Shown here in pieces: positions 1 through 6,268 of a stretch of 20,560 nt of DNA. Under the pieces are notes generated by a model. That model had not been told where the DNA came from. It searched no databases and worked only from the letters and a program-made list of their open reading frames with translations. The DNA is from an uncultured Clostridia bacterium (lineage in GTDB: Bacteria; Bacillota; Clostridia; Christensenellales; Aristaeellaceae): contig CAKTXH010000035.1 in assembly GCA_934630975.1 (NCBI GenBank), forward strand, positions 1 to 20,560. Direction: 5' to 3'. Position numbers and translations under genes: made by a program. Each line of letters starts with the position of its first letter. Position 1 is the stretch's first letter.

Positions 1-38
1 AGCGCTTTTTCCTCAGCACTTAAAACTCTTTTATCCAT
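1..38 (-). CDS. Start of a probable site-specific recombinase, cut by the window edge
   Basis: An ATG at 38-36 opens a leftward frame whose first residues are MDKRVLSAEEKA before the window ends. It is preceded by AAGGAG with a 9-nt spacing, and its ATG overlaps the last codons of the 58-residue gene upstream (ATGGATAA junction), so the two are probably translationally coupled. From memory, this kind of N-terminus, placed after an excisionase-like gene, resembles the start of serine recombinases on clostridial elements. With only twelve codons visible the identity is an inference from context. If correct, the element carries two recombinases in opposite orientations. Confidence 0.45.
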   Translation of the reverse strand, partial: MDKRVLSAEEKA

Positions 39-207
39 TCTCTTGTTCTCCTTTTTCCTGTTTCCACTTTTCAAGTTTCATTTTTCCTTCATCGCTTTCG
101 TAATACTTTTGAATCATCGGCAGCATAACACGGGCGATACGTTCAATCGCTGCGTCGGGAATATCCATACCGCTACTGGACGGATCAAGAATCTTCTTTT
201 CGGGCAT
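31..207 (-). CDS. Small 58-residue protein of the element
   Basis: The reverse strand encodes a 58-residue acidic/basic mixed protein beginning MPEKKILDPSSSG and ending in a Lys/Glu-rich helix (KMKLEKWKQEKGEQENG). The start is supported by GGAGG 8 nt upstream, lying inside the 3' end of the excisionase-like gene, with which it overlaps by 23 nt. Its stop overlaps the ATG of the next leftward gene. No membrane segment, cysteine pair or recognisable domain is visible. The tight packing between an excisionase-like gene and a probable recombinase suggests an accessory role in recombination or its regulation, but that is inference only. I do not recognise the family. Confidence 0.65.
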   Translation of the reverse strand: MPEKKILDPSSSGMDIPDAAIERIARVMLPMIQKYYESDEGKMKLEKWKQEKGEQENG

Positions 208-409
208 CCTTTACGCCTCCGTTGCGAATATGCTTATCCATCCAGCAAATGAGATCAGGTTTTGTGACCAGCTTTCTTCCGCCAATCTGGAGCGTCGGAA
301 AGTCCTTTTGATTCAGCAAAGTATACGCGCCGGATTTAGATATGGAAAGCGCGTGTGCCAGCGCTTTAGCATCCAATACGTCGGGCAGATCATTAAAAAG
401 CTCATTCAT
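185..409 (-). CDS. Excisionase-like winged-helix DNA-binding protein
   Basis: A 74-residue protein with the layout of the excisionase/MerR-like helix-turn-helix family: a first helix with LDAKALAHAL, a recognition helix around SKSGAYTLLNQ, then the wing FPTLQIGGRKLV followed by DLICWMDKH. The pattern Phe-Pro, Gly-Arg/Gly-Gly-Arg-Lys and a terminal Leu...Trp is typical of element-encoded Xis-type proteins, which bend DNA at attachment sites and bias a recombinase toward excision. AGGAGG lies 10 nt before the ATG. A terminator hairpin sits just upstream, separating it from the sigma-like gene, so transcription is either read-through or from an unseen promoter. The gene overlaps the following 58-residue gene. 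Length is normal for the family. Confidence 0.82.
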   Translation of the reverse strand: MNELFNDLPDVLDAKALAHALSISKSGAYTLLNQKDFPTLQIGGRKLVTKPDLICWMDKHIRNGGVKDARKEDS

Positions 410-433
410 TCAAGAAATTCCTCCTTTTCGGGT

Positions 434-464
434 AAAAGAAAAACCACTGTCGTCCTGACAATGG
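434..464 (-). terminator. Hairpin terminator between the sigma-like and excisionase-like genes
   Basis: On the reverse strand an 8-bp stem (CCATTGTC / GACAGTGG, one G-U pair) with a 5-nt loop (444-464 on the plus strand) is followed by TTTTTCTTTT. It lies 24 nt after the stop of the sigma-like gene and just before the ribosome binding site of the excisionase-like gene, so it could stop transcription or attenuate the excision genes. Confidence 0.65.
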
Positions 465-487
465 CTTTGAGAAAAATGAAATTGAGG

Positions 488-1414
488 TTACTCGTTTTCC
501 ACATATTTTTGAAAGTGTTCGGCAATCTGTTTTCGCCTTTTCACCACCGCGCTGTGATTCTTAAAACCAACCTTTTCAGCAATCTTCTGGTCGGTCATGC
601 CCTGCATTTTGAGGTTCAGAATCTCGCGGTCGCGCTCCGGCAGGGTTTCCATAAAGCTCCTGAGCCGTAGCTCATTCAGCACTTCATGCTCAAATTCACT
701 GTCTGGATCGGCGATATCCTTCGTCCCATCTTCACATTCTTCCTGCATCTGCTCCATCGACACAAGCGTTCCCACATTGGTCCGCGTATGATGCCATTTC
801 CGATAGCTGTCGATTCGTTCGCGGCTGACGTGCGTTTCGTCGAAATCCTCCACCGTGTGATTGAGCCACAGTTCATCAATCATCGGCTGCCAATCTTGCT
901 CCTCGATGATTTTTAACGTCAGGGTACAAACCAGCGCATCAAATTGCGCCGTCGTGCACCATGAAAATTCCATGCCCGGACGCAAACAAAGCAGGCGGGA
1001 AAATGTGAGAATCTGATCGTCTTCCAGTTTTTTTCGGATATGATTCATGATGGTATACGCCAAGCGCCAGAGCGGAAAATTGCCGGAGTAATAGTTGATA
1101 TTGGTCGGCATCCATTTTCGCTTTCCATTTTTATCCGGCACCAGAAAGCAATTCCAGATCGCCCAAGCATACGAATCCCAAATCATTTCCAGAAAAGCGT
1201 CGCTGTTCACCAATTCATCATACTGATTGGTATTCCAGATTGCATAAGGACAGCGCGGAAGCGACAGATAGACGCTTCGCTTTTGTACATATTCCTTTGG
1301 CAGCAGATAGAACATGGGCAGCCACGATTTATAGGTGGTCAGGCATACCTCCACTTTACCATCTGATCTTTTTGTGGCAAACGGTTCTGCTGTAAAAGGG
1401 GACTGATTCTCCAT
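488..1414 (-). CDS. Sigma-70 region-4-like regulator of the element
   Basis: The last ~53 of 308 residues form a sigma region 4 helix-turn-helix: ETLPERDREILNLKMQGMT followed by DQKIAEKVGFKNHSAVVKRRKQI, the -35-binding fold. Just before it, an acidic linker (SMEQMQEE...DIADPDSEFEHEVL) resembles the segment preceding region 4 in group-1/2 sigma factors. The first ~200 residues are Trp/Tyr-rich and I do not recognise them; region 2 is not evident, so it may act as a sigma-like activator rather than a complete sigma factor. A GTG at 1423 could also start the frame, but ATG at 1414 has GAGGTGA 5 nt upstream and is preferred. It is divergent from the XRE operon and ends at a terminator. Proteins of this kind are common on clostridial elements. 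Confidence 0.78.
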   Translation of the reverse strand: MENQSPFTAEPFATKRSDGKVEVCLTTYKSWLPMFYLLPKEYVQKRSVYLSLPRCPYAIWNTNQYDELVNSDAFLEMIWDSYAWAIWNCFLVPDKNGKRKWMPTNINYYSGNFPLWRLAYTIMNHIRKKLEDDQILTFSRLLCLRPGMEFSWCTTAQFDALVCTLTLKIIEEQDWQPMIDELWLNHTVEDFDETHVSRERIDSYRKWHHTRTNVGTLVSMEQMQEECEDGTKDIADPDSEFEHEVLNELRLRSFMETLPERDREILNLKMQGMTDQKIAEKVGFKNHSAVVKRRKQIAEHFQKYVENE

Positions 1415-1559
1415 CTCGCTCACCTCGCCTTCAAATCATTATGGAAAACAGTACCTCTATCCATACACGACACAAACATGCTTCGATTGTTCCATCTGCT
1501 TCAAATTTTTTCAAAAAATCTCTGTACTACACAAAAAGAAAAACCTGCCTTATTGTCAT

Positions 1560-1587
1560 ATTATAGCAGGAACGGAAAGGCTGGAAA
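1560..1587 (-). promoter_or_regulatory. Leftward promoter with extended -10
   Basis: Read on the reverse strand: TTTCCA (1587-1582), a 16-bp spacer, then TGCTATAAT (1568-1560), a consensus -10 with the TGn extension that can compensate for a weak -35. It would drive the sigma-like gene with a leader of roughly 140 nt. Confidence 0.5.
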
Positions 1588-1690
1588 AGATGCAAAGATG
1601 ATTTCCGCGTGACAGAAAACAGAACAAACCATGAACAATGCTCATATCAGATATATTCAAAATCTTTTTGGCAAATGCCATTTTTAAGAG

Positions 1691-1719
1691 TTGACTAATT
1701 TTATAAAATGATTTATGAT
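1691..1719 (+). promoter_or_regulatory. Strong sigma-70/SigA-type promoter of the XRE-KilA-N-recombinase operon
   Basis: TTGACT (1691-1696), 17-bp spacer, TATGAT (1714-1719): one mismatch to consensus in each hexamer. It lies 30 bases before the chosen XRE start. A possible upstream ATG at 1708 falls inside this promoter and so cannot be on its transcript. Confidence 0.85.
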
Positions 1720-1749
1720 AGAGCCATCAACTCACAGGAGCGTGTGTAC

Positions 1750-2106
1750 ATGGAAATTGTCGGTCAACGTCTGAAAGCCCTGCGCGAGAGCATGGGAATT
1801 TCGCAGGCAAAGATTGCGCTGCTTCTGGATTCCAAACAACCCAATATTAATCGTTTTGAGCATAATCAATCCGAGCCGCCGCTTGCGCTGCTCTGCCGCT
1901 ATGCTGATTTCTTCGACGTGTCGCTGGATTATATCCTCGGACGCACCGATCAGCCGCAGGGAAAGCTGTACGAATACAAGCCAACCTATTCTCCTGAACG
2001 GGAGGACATGCGGCGCTTTATCGAGATGTGCTTTGATCCTGCGTCGCCTGCAAATGCCAAGTTGAAAGAAACATTATTGCGAATGGCTGAAGGTGAAAAT
2101 CCATGA
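1750..2106 (+). CDS. XRE-family (Cro/CI-type) repressor
   Basis: A 118-residue protein starting MEIVGQRLKALRESMGISQ, with a classic helix-turn-helix over residues ~5-60 (GISQAKIALLLDSKQPNINRFE, then LDYILGRTD, the usual end of the XRE domain). The C-terminal ~45 residues are a charged tail ending in a helix. The start at 1750 is chosen because CACAGGAG lies just upstream and because the alternative ATG at 1708 is inside the promoter. It is the first gene of a coupled operon: its stop overlaps the ATG of the KilA-N gene by 4 nt. By analogy with phage and element repressors it probably controls its own promoter and the divergent genes, but no operator is proven. Confidence 0.85.
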   Translation: MEIVGQRLKALRESMGISQAKIALLLDSKQPNINRFEHNQSEPPLALLCRYADFFDVSLDYILGRTDQPQGKLYEYKPTYSPEREDMRRFIEMCFDPASPANAKLKETLLRMAEGENP

Positions 2107-2960
2107 GTAGGAAAACATCTTCCATCCTCGTTCAAGACGTTCCCGTTACCGTCATGAGCATCGACCAGCGCGATTATATCAGCCTGACCGATATGGCAAA
2201 AGCGCGGACGGATGCAGGGCGGGCAGCGGATGTCATTAAAAACTGGCTGAGAGCGCGTTCAACCTTGGAGTTCCTCGGCACTTGGGAAATCATGTATAAC
2301 CCCGATTTCAAAGTGGTCGAATTCGACCACTTTAAGAGCGAAGCCGGGCTGCATACGTTCACTTTGAGCGCCAAGGAATGGATTGAAAGTACGCACGCAA
2401 TCGGCATGTATGTGCAAGCCGGACGATACGGCGGCACTTATGCACATAAGGATATTGCCTTTGAGTTCGGCTCTGCAATCAGCCCAATCTTCAAGCTCTA
2501 TCTGCTGAAAGAATACCAACGGTTGAAGGATGAAGAAAACGACCGTCTCAAGCTGGAATGGGATGCAAAACGCTTCCTGTCCAAAAATAACTACCTGATT
2601 CACACGGATGCCATTAAAAACTATGTGCTGCCGCGAAGCAATCATTCCAAATCAACCGAATGGCTGGTCTATGCGGACGAAGCGGATTTGCTGAACGTCG
2701 CTTTGTTCGGCTGCACAGCCAAGGAATGGCGCGACGCAAACCCTGTTCTTGCTGCCAAGCAGAATATCCGAGATTTCGCTTCCATCGCTCAATTGACTGT
2801 CCTTTCCAATCTGGAAACCCACAACGCAGAAATGATCAAGCAGGGAATCGATAAGGCAGAGCGCTTTGACCGTTTGAAACAGATTGCCGAGTATCAGCTG
2901 CGCGTGTTGACCGAGGCAGAAGCCATTCAAAAACTGCCCAAAGGAAATGATAACGAATGA
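2103..2960 (+). CDS. KilA-N domain DNA-binding protein
   Basis: A 285-residue protein whose N-terminal ~115 residues match the KilA-N layout: an Asp-Tyr-Ile-Ser-Leu-Thr-Asp-Met-Ala entry motif (DYISLTDMAKA), VIKNWLRARSTLEFLGTWE, and the closing GGTYAHKDIAFEFGSAISPIFKLYL. KilA-N domains are DNA-binding modules found mainly on phages and mobile elements. The C-terminal half has charged helices (KDEENDRLKLEWDAKRF; FDRLKQIAEYQLRVL) and no membrane segment. The gene overlaps the XRE gene before it and the recombinase gene after it by 4 nt each (ATGA), so the three proteins are made together. A role in regulating or targeting the recombinase is plausible but inferred from context only. Confidence 0.82.
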   Translation: MSRKTSSILVQDVPVTVMSIDQRDYISLTDMAKARTDAGRAADVIKNWLRARSTLEFLGTWEIMYNPDFKVVEFDHFKSEAGLHTFTLSAKEWIESTHAIGMYVQAGRYGGTYAHKDIAFEFGSAISPIFKLYLLKEYQRLKDEENDRLKLEWDAKRFLSKNNYLIHTDAIKNYVLPRSNHSKSTEWLVYADEADLLNVALFGCTAKEWRDANPVLAAKQNIRDFASIAQLTVLSNLETHNAEMIKQGIDKAERFDRLKQIAEYQLRVLTEAEAIQKLPKGNDNE

Positions 2961-4435
2961 AATCCGTCATCTACGCCCGCTACTCCTCCGATAATCAACG
3001 CGAGGAAAGCATCGAAGGTCAAATTCGAGAATGTACGGAATACGCTGTCCGAAATGACATCACGATTCTTTCCAGTTATATCGACCGTGCCTTATCCGCC
3101 AGAACTGCTGATCGTCCCGAATTTCAAAGGATGATTGCGGATAGCGAAAAGGGGCTGTTCGATGTGGTGCTTGTCTGGAAACTCGATCGTTTCTCTCGTG
3201 ATCGCTATGACAGTGCACATTACAAGCATATTCTGAAAAAGAACGGCGTCCGCGTTATTTCAGCCCGCGAAAATATTTCCGAAGGGCCGGAAGGCATTAT
3301 CCTTGAATCCATGCTGGAAGGCTACGCAGAATACTACTCGGCGGAGCTGTCCGAAAAGATTCAGCGCGGACAAAAGGAAAATGCGCTCAAATGCCGCAGC
3401 AACGGCGGCAATATTCCGCTCGGATACGTCGTCGGCACAGATGGTGTGCTGGCTGTTGATCCGCTGACCGCCCCACTGGTTGAGGAAATCTTTACCCGTT
3501 ATGAGAGCGGCGAAACCATCAAGGCTATCGCCGATTCGCTCAATGAGCGCGGACTTCGCACACGAAAAAACCGGCCATTCCGTGTGGCATCGCTCAGCGT
3601 CACCCTTAAAAACAGAAAGTACATCGGTGAATATAAATACACCGACACCGTTATTCCAAACGGAATTCCTGCCATTATCAATCCAGATTTGTTCGAGCGT
3701 GTGCAGGAACGGATGCTGACCAATAAAAAAGCACCTTCCAGAACAAAGGCTGACGAAGATTATCTGCTGACAACCAAGCTGTTCTGCGGCGACTGTGGCA
3801 GGCTGATGGCAGGCGAATGTGGCACCAGCGGCACAAACGGCGTCAAGTATTACTACTACAAGTGCGGCGGCGCAAAACGCAAGCTGGGCTGTAAACGCAA
3901 GGCTGTCAAAAAGCACTGGATTGAGCGCGTCGCCGTGGTTACAACCGTTGAACGGGTTTTGCAGGACGCGGAAATCAACCGCATCGCTGATGCGATTGTT
4001 GCTTTGCAAGATAAAGAAGATACAACCATTCCGGCTCTGCGTGAACAGCTCAAAGAATGTGCAAAAGGCATTGAAAACATGCTCAACGCCATTCAGATGG
4101 GCATTTTGACCGCTTCCACCAAGACAAGGCTTGAGGAACTGGAAGCCCGTCAAAACGAGCTGAAACTCAGCATTATGCAGGCAGAACTGCAAAAACCAAA
4201 ATACACCAAAGAACAAATCGTCAGCTGGATCAATCGCTTCAAGTTCGGCGATGTAGATGACATTGAATATCAGAAACAGATTATCGACACATTCATCAAC
4301 GCAATCTACATCTTTGACGATAAGCTGGTTTTCACCTACAACTTCAAAGACGGCACAGAAACCGTTCCTCTGAAAGCCGTCGAAGATGCGTTTGGTTCGG
4401 ATTTGACTCAGGTTGCTCCACCAAACAGAGTCTGA
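2957..4435 (+). CDS. Large serine recombinase (integrase)
   Basis: A complete 492-residue large serine recombinase. Residues 1-140 are the resolvase catalytic domain: YARYSSDNQ places the nucleophile at Ser10, and VWKLDRFSRDRYD carries the conserved arginines. Residues ~150-255 are the Recombinase domain (IPLGYVV...; LNERGLRTRKNRPF...; KNRKYIGEY). A zinc ribbon follows with Cys277, Cys280, Cys303 and Cys312, then a coiled-coil helix (~330-400) and a short C-terminal tail. The family cuts and rejoins DNA at attachment sites through a Ser-DNA intermediate. All key parts are present and the length is typical, so it is probably active. Translation is coupled to the KilA-N gene (4-nt overlap); the stop codon lies inside the terminator stem. 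Confidence 0.95.
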   Translation: MKSVIYARYSSDNQREESIEGQIRECTEYAVRNDITILSSYIDRALSARTADRPEFQRMIADSEKGLFDVVLVWKLDRFSRDRYDSAHYKHILKKNGVRVISARENISEGPEGIILESMLEGYAEYYSAELSEKIQRGQKENALKCRSNGGNIPLGYVVGTDGVLAVDPLTAPLVEEIFTRYESGETIKAIADSLNERGLRTRKNRPFRVASLSVTLKNRKYIGEYKYTDTVIPNGIPAIINPDLFERVQERMLTNKKAPSRTKADEDYLLTTKLFCGDCGRLMAGECGTSGTNGVKYYYYKCGGAKRKLGCKRKAVKKHWIERVAVVTTVERVLQDAEINRIADAIVALQDKEDTTIPALREQLKECAKGIENMLNAIQMGILTASTKTRLEELEARQNELKLSIMQAELQKPKYTKEQIVSWINRFKFGDVDDIEYQKQIIDTFINAIYIFDDKLVFTYNFKDGTETVPLKAVEDAFGSDLTQVAPPNRV

Positions 4436-4459
4436 GGCCAATGGTTCTCAGGCTTTTTT
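4430..4459 (+). terminator. Terminator overlapping the recombinase stop codon
   Basis: A 7-bp stem with one G-U pair (GTCTGAG 4430-4436 / CTCAGGC 4447-4453) and a 10-nt loop is followed by TTTTTT (4454-4459). The TGA stop of the recombinase lies within the left arm. It also marks the last sequence clearly belonging to the element. Confidence 0.62.
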
Positions 4460-4485
4460 CTTATCTTTGAATCAAAAAAGGAGAA

Positions 4486-4498
4486 GGGAGGCCCTCCC
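4486..4498 (+). promoter_or_regulatory. Palindrome covering the ribosome binding site of the 185-residue gene
   Basis: GGGAGG-C-CCTCCC is a perfect 6-1-6 palindrome ending 3 bases before the ATG at 4502. The left arm is the nearest Shine-Dalgarno sequence, so in RNA it could fold on itself (5-bp stem, 3-nt loop). A second purine-rich stretch (AGGAGA, 4479-4484) lies further upstream. The palindrome might instead be part of a recombinase attachment site. Confidence 0.35.
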
Positions 4499-4501
4499 GC
4501 T

Positions 4502-5059
4502 ATGCCCATCGTCGTCTCACCGGCAAACCGCCTCAGCCTTTTATATGCCTCGCTTCCAGACGACGTTTTCTGTCGGCGCTATATATGGAACGAAACGGAG
4601 GATATGCCACCCGAATTTCAAGCGGCCGCAAACGAAACCGTCAGCGAAAAACAATCGCTGTATCTTTTCCGTTCCGAATTGTACGATTATCCCCTGCCTT
4701 TCCTCGTCAAAGCCAAAGGCATGTGGAGCACTTGGGAATTCCATTCTTTTCTCGCCGATCATACCTGCGCGGAGCAAATCAACGACACGCCGCGCTGTCA
4801 GGTTCGCTTCGGCGTCGGCAGGGTTTCAACCGACTTTCTGCAATGGGATTGTTTTGAAAAGCTCTTCTTTTCCGGCGTTCGCGCTTTATGGCCGACCAAC
4901 GAGCTTTTGGATAGTCAGCGGCTTCTCTCCTTTTTTCAGAAGAACGACGGCCATCTGAACCTTCCGAGTCTCCTTCAAACCGAGCTTATCCCCGGCAATT
5001 CGCTGATGGTTTCGGATATCTGCGACGGCGAATATCTGGTCGATATCCTCTCCCGGTAA
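4502..5059 (+). CDS. Unrecognised 185-residue soluble protein
   Basis: A single frame beginning MPIVVSPANRLSLLYASLP and ending DGEYLVDILSR. I do not recognise the family. It has no signal peptide and no membrane segment. It is rich in aromatic residues (YIWNETED; MWSTWEFHSF; DFLQWDCFEKLFFSGVRALWP) with three scattered cysteines and no clear catalytic or nucleotide-binding motif. Base composition and codon use look closer to the host genes on the right than to the element on the left. It is flanked by the element's terminator and by a strong shared hairpin at 5073-5106, so it is probably transcribed alone. The 5' region abuts the inferred integration junction, so the native promoter or even the true N-terminus may have been displaced. 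Confidence 0.68.
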   Translation: MPIVVSPANRLSLLYASLPDDVFCRRYIWNETEDMPPEFQAAANETVSEKQSLYLFRSELYDYPLPFLVKAKGMWSTWEFHSFLADHTCAEQINDTPRCQVRFGVGRVSTDFLQWDCFEKLFFSGVRALWPTNELLDSQRLLSFFQKNDGHLNLPSLLQTELIPGNSLMVSDICDGEYLVDILSR

Positions 5060-5072
5060 CCGCATACAAAAA

Positions 5073-5106
5073 CCCCCGGCGCGTTTTATTTGATCCGCGC
5101 CGGGGG
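5073..5106. terminator. Strong bidirectional terminator
   Basis: A perfect 11-bp stem CCCCCGGCGCG (5073-5083) / CGCGCCGGGGG (5096-5106) with a 12-nt loop lies between two convergent genes. On the reverse strand it is followed by TTTTTG, making it the main terminator of the leftward MacB-like operon. The rightward side has only a weak T tract (CTGTTTA). Confidence 0.85.
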
Positions 5107-5125
5107 CTGTTTATATCAAATTCTC

Positions 5126-6175
5126 TTACTTTTCCGCCGACGCGCTCATGCCGATGCGCATCAGGTTATTCGTCTCCAGCTCGAGCGTCACGTCAAACGA
5201 AGCGTTCTTGCCGTTTTCGCCGCTGGCGGAAGCAATCTTCACAATCGTGCCGCGCAGGGGCTTCTCCGCGTAAGCATCCAGCGTCACCTGCATCACGTCG
5301 CCGACCGTCAGTTCGGAGATATCCTGCTCATCCACCGAGCAGACCAGACGCATCGCGTCCTTCGGGCAGTACGTCGCCAGCACAGCGTCCTTGGCGGCCT
5401 GCCCGCCGCTCACCGCCGAAATACTCAGCAGCACGCCGTCCTCCGGCATATACACGTTTCCGTCGCCGCCGAGCATGCCGTCCAGCACGTCCGGCACAAT
5501 GTCAAAGAGCACGTCGCCGCGGCTGACATGCTGCCCGTCCTCCACATGGGCGGCGAGCACATAGCCCTGCGCCGTCACCGCCTGCGGATCCACGCGGGTG
5601 AGCCTGCCCGTACCGATGCAGCTGGAAGCCGAGTGGTTGGCGCTGCGATAGACCTTGACGTTCTCGTTCAGGCGCATATCCGTCTGGCTCGTCACTTCCA
5701 GCGTGTAGCCCTTTCCTTCCGCGCTGATAACGCGCGCCTCGCCCACGCGGTCGCTGCTGGTCGTGGAGCGGATATAGACCTTTTCGCCGACGTGGATGAT
5801 CTTGTTTTCGTTATCGCTGTCGCCGCCGGTCGTCGTGCACTCCGCGTGATAAAGCACATTCTGCTCGATGTAAGCCAGCGCGCCGTAACGCGCCTCGACG
5901 GAGGCGGCGCTGTCGCCCGGCTGGGCAAACACGGCGGTCACCGTGCCGTCATAATCGGCGTAAATCTGCTCGGTGCGCAGGGCGAAGAGCGCGTCGCCCG
6001 CGCTCAATTCGTCGCCCGCGGCGACGGTGTAATCGCCCACCACGCCGCTGTACGGCGCGAAGATGGTTTTGGTTTCGGCGCTCTTGATGCTGCCGTCGAT
6101 CTTGACGCCTTCGGCGCTGGCGGCGGCCGCTATCAGAGAAGCCATCATCGCAATCATCGCAATCTGTTTCTTCAT
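5126..6175 (-). CDS. Secreted HlyD/MacA-like adaptor subunit (second adaptor)
   Basis: A 349-residue protein starting MKKQIAMIAMMASL with a Sec signal peptide and a probable cleavage after Ala-Ser-Ala (residue ~21). ATG at 6175 is chosen because AAAGGA lies upstream and the signal peptide follows directly; the frame extends upstream to 6235. Residues ~35-100 form a lipoyl-like half-motif pair (IFAPYSGVVGDY...VAAGDELSAGDALFAL; YDGTVTAVFAQPGD). A beta-rich region with LDAYAEKPLRGTIVKIAS and FDVTLELE near the C-terminus is typical of membrane-fusion/adaptor proteins. It is the last gene of the leftward operon, 93 nt after the permease. Unlike the first adaptor it has a cleavable-looking signal and no lipobox or other anchor. 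The substrate is unknown. Confidence 0.8.
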   Translation of the reverse strand: MKKQIAMIAMMASLIAAAASAEGVKIDGSIKSAETKTIFAPYSGVVGDYTVAAGDELSAGDALFALRTEQIYADYDGTVTAVFAQPGDSAASVEARYGALAYIEQNVLYHAECTTTGGDSDNENKIIHVGEKVYIRSTTSSDRVGEARVISAEGKGYTLEVTSQTDMRLNENVKVYRSANHSASSCIGTGRLTRVDPQAVTAQGYVLAAHVEDGQHVSRGDVLFDIVPDVLDGMLGGDGNVYMPEDGVLLSISAVSGGQAAKDAVLATYCPKDAMRLVCSVDEQDISELTVGDVMQVTLDAYAEKPLRGTIVKIASASGENGKNASFDVTLELETNNLMRIGMSASAEK

Positions 6176-6268
6176 ATATCCGTATCCTTTCTTTAGGGCT
6201 GTCATTGTTTCGTTTGTGTTCTGCTGCCGTTTCAATCGTAGACTGCTTCGCGGCGGTTTTAAGCCGCT

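Larger units (their letters stand above)
1415..1749. other. Divergent control region of the element (335 bases, no gene)
   Basis: AT-rich sequence between the leftward sigma-like gene and the rightward XRE operon. It holds the rightward promoter at 1691-1719, a leftward extended -10 promoter at 1560-1587, and a perfect 7-1-7 inverted repeat ATTTTTT-C-AAAAAAT at 1505-1519. The last lies in the leftward leader and could be an operator or simply AT-rich sequence. No open frame with a ribosome binding site was found here. Confidence 0.6.
1..4460. mobile_element. End of an integrative element (partial, continues left)
   Basis: This block is more AT-rich than everything to its right and carries only mobile-element functions: a probable recombinase start at the left edge, an excisionase-like protein, a sigma-like regulator, an XRE repressor, a KilA-N protein and a complete large serine recombinase. 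Large serine recombinase genes commonly sit beside one attachment site, and the recombinase here is the last gene before sequence of host character begins. I therefore place the right boundary between the recombinase stop (4435) and the start of the next gene (4502). The left end is outside the window, so no attachment repeat could be matched and the class of element (conjugative, mobilisable or other) is not determined. Confidence 0.75.

Noticed and set aside
1505..1519. Perfect inverted repeat ATTTTTT-C-AAAAAAT as an operator
   Set aside because: It is in AT-rich sequence where such repeats arise easily, and no second copy near the rightward promoter was seen. Kept only as a remark.
1708..1749. 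Upstream ATG extending the XRE protein by 14 residues
   Set aside because: The ATG at 1708 lies between the -35 and -10 of a strong promoter and would not be in the transcript; the ATG at 1750 has a good ribosome site.
3260..4441. A 393-codon minus-strand open frame
   Set aside because: It is antisense to the serine recombinase, which has an intact catalytic domain and zinc ribbon.
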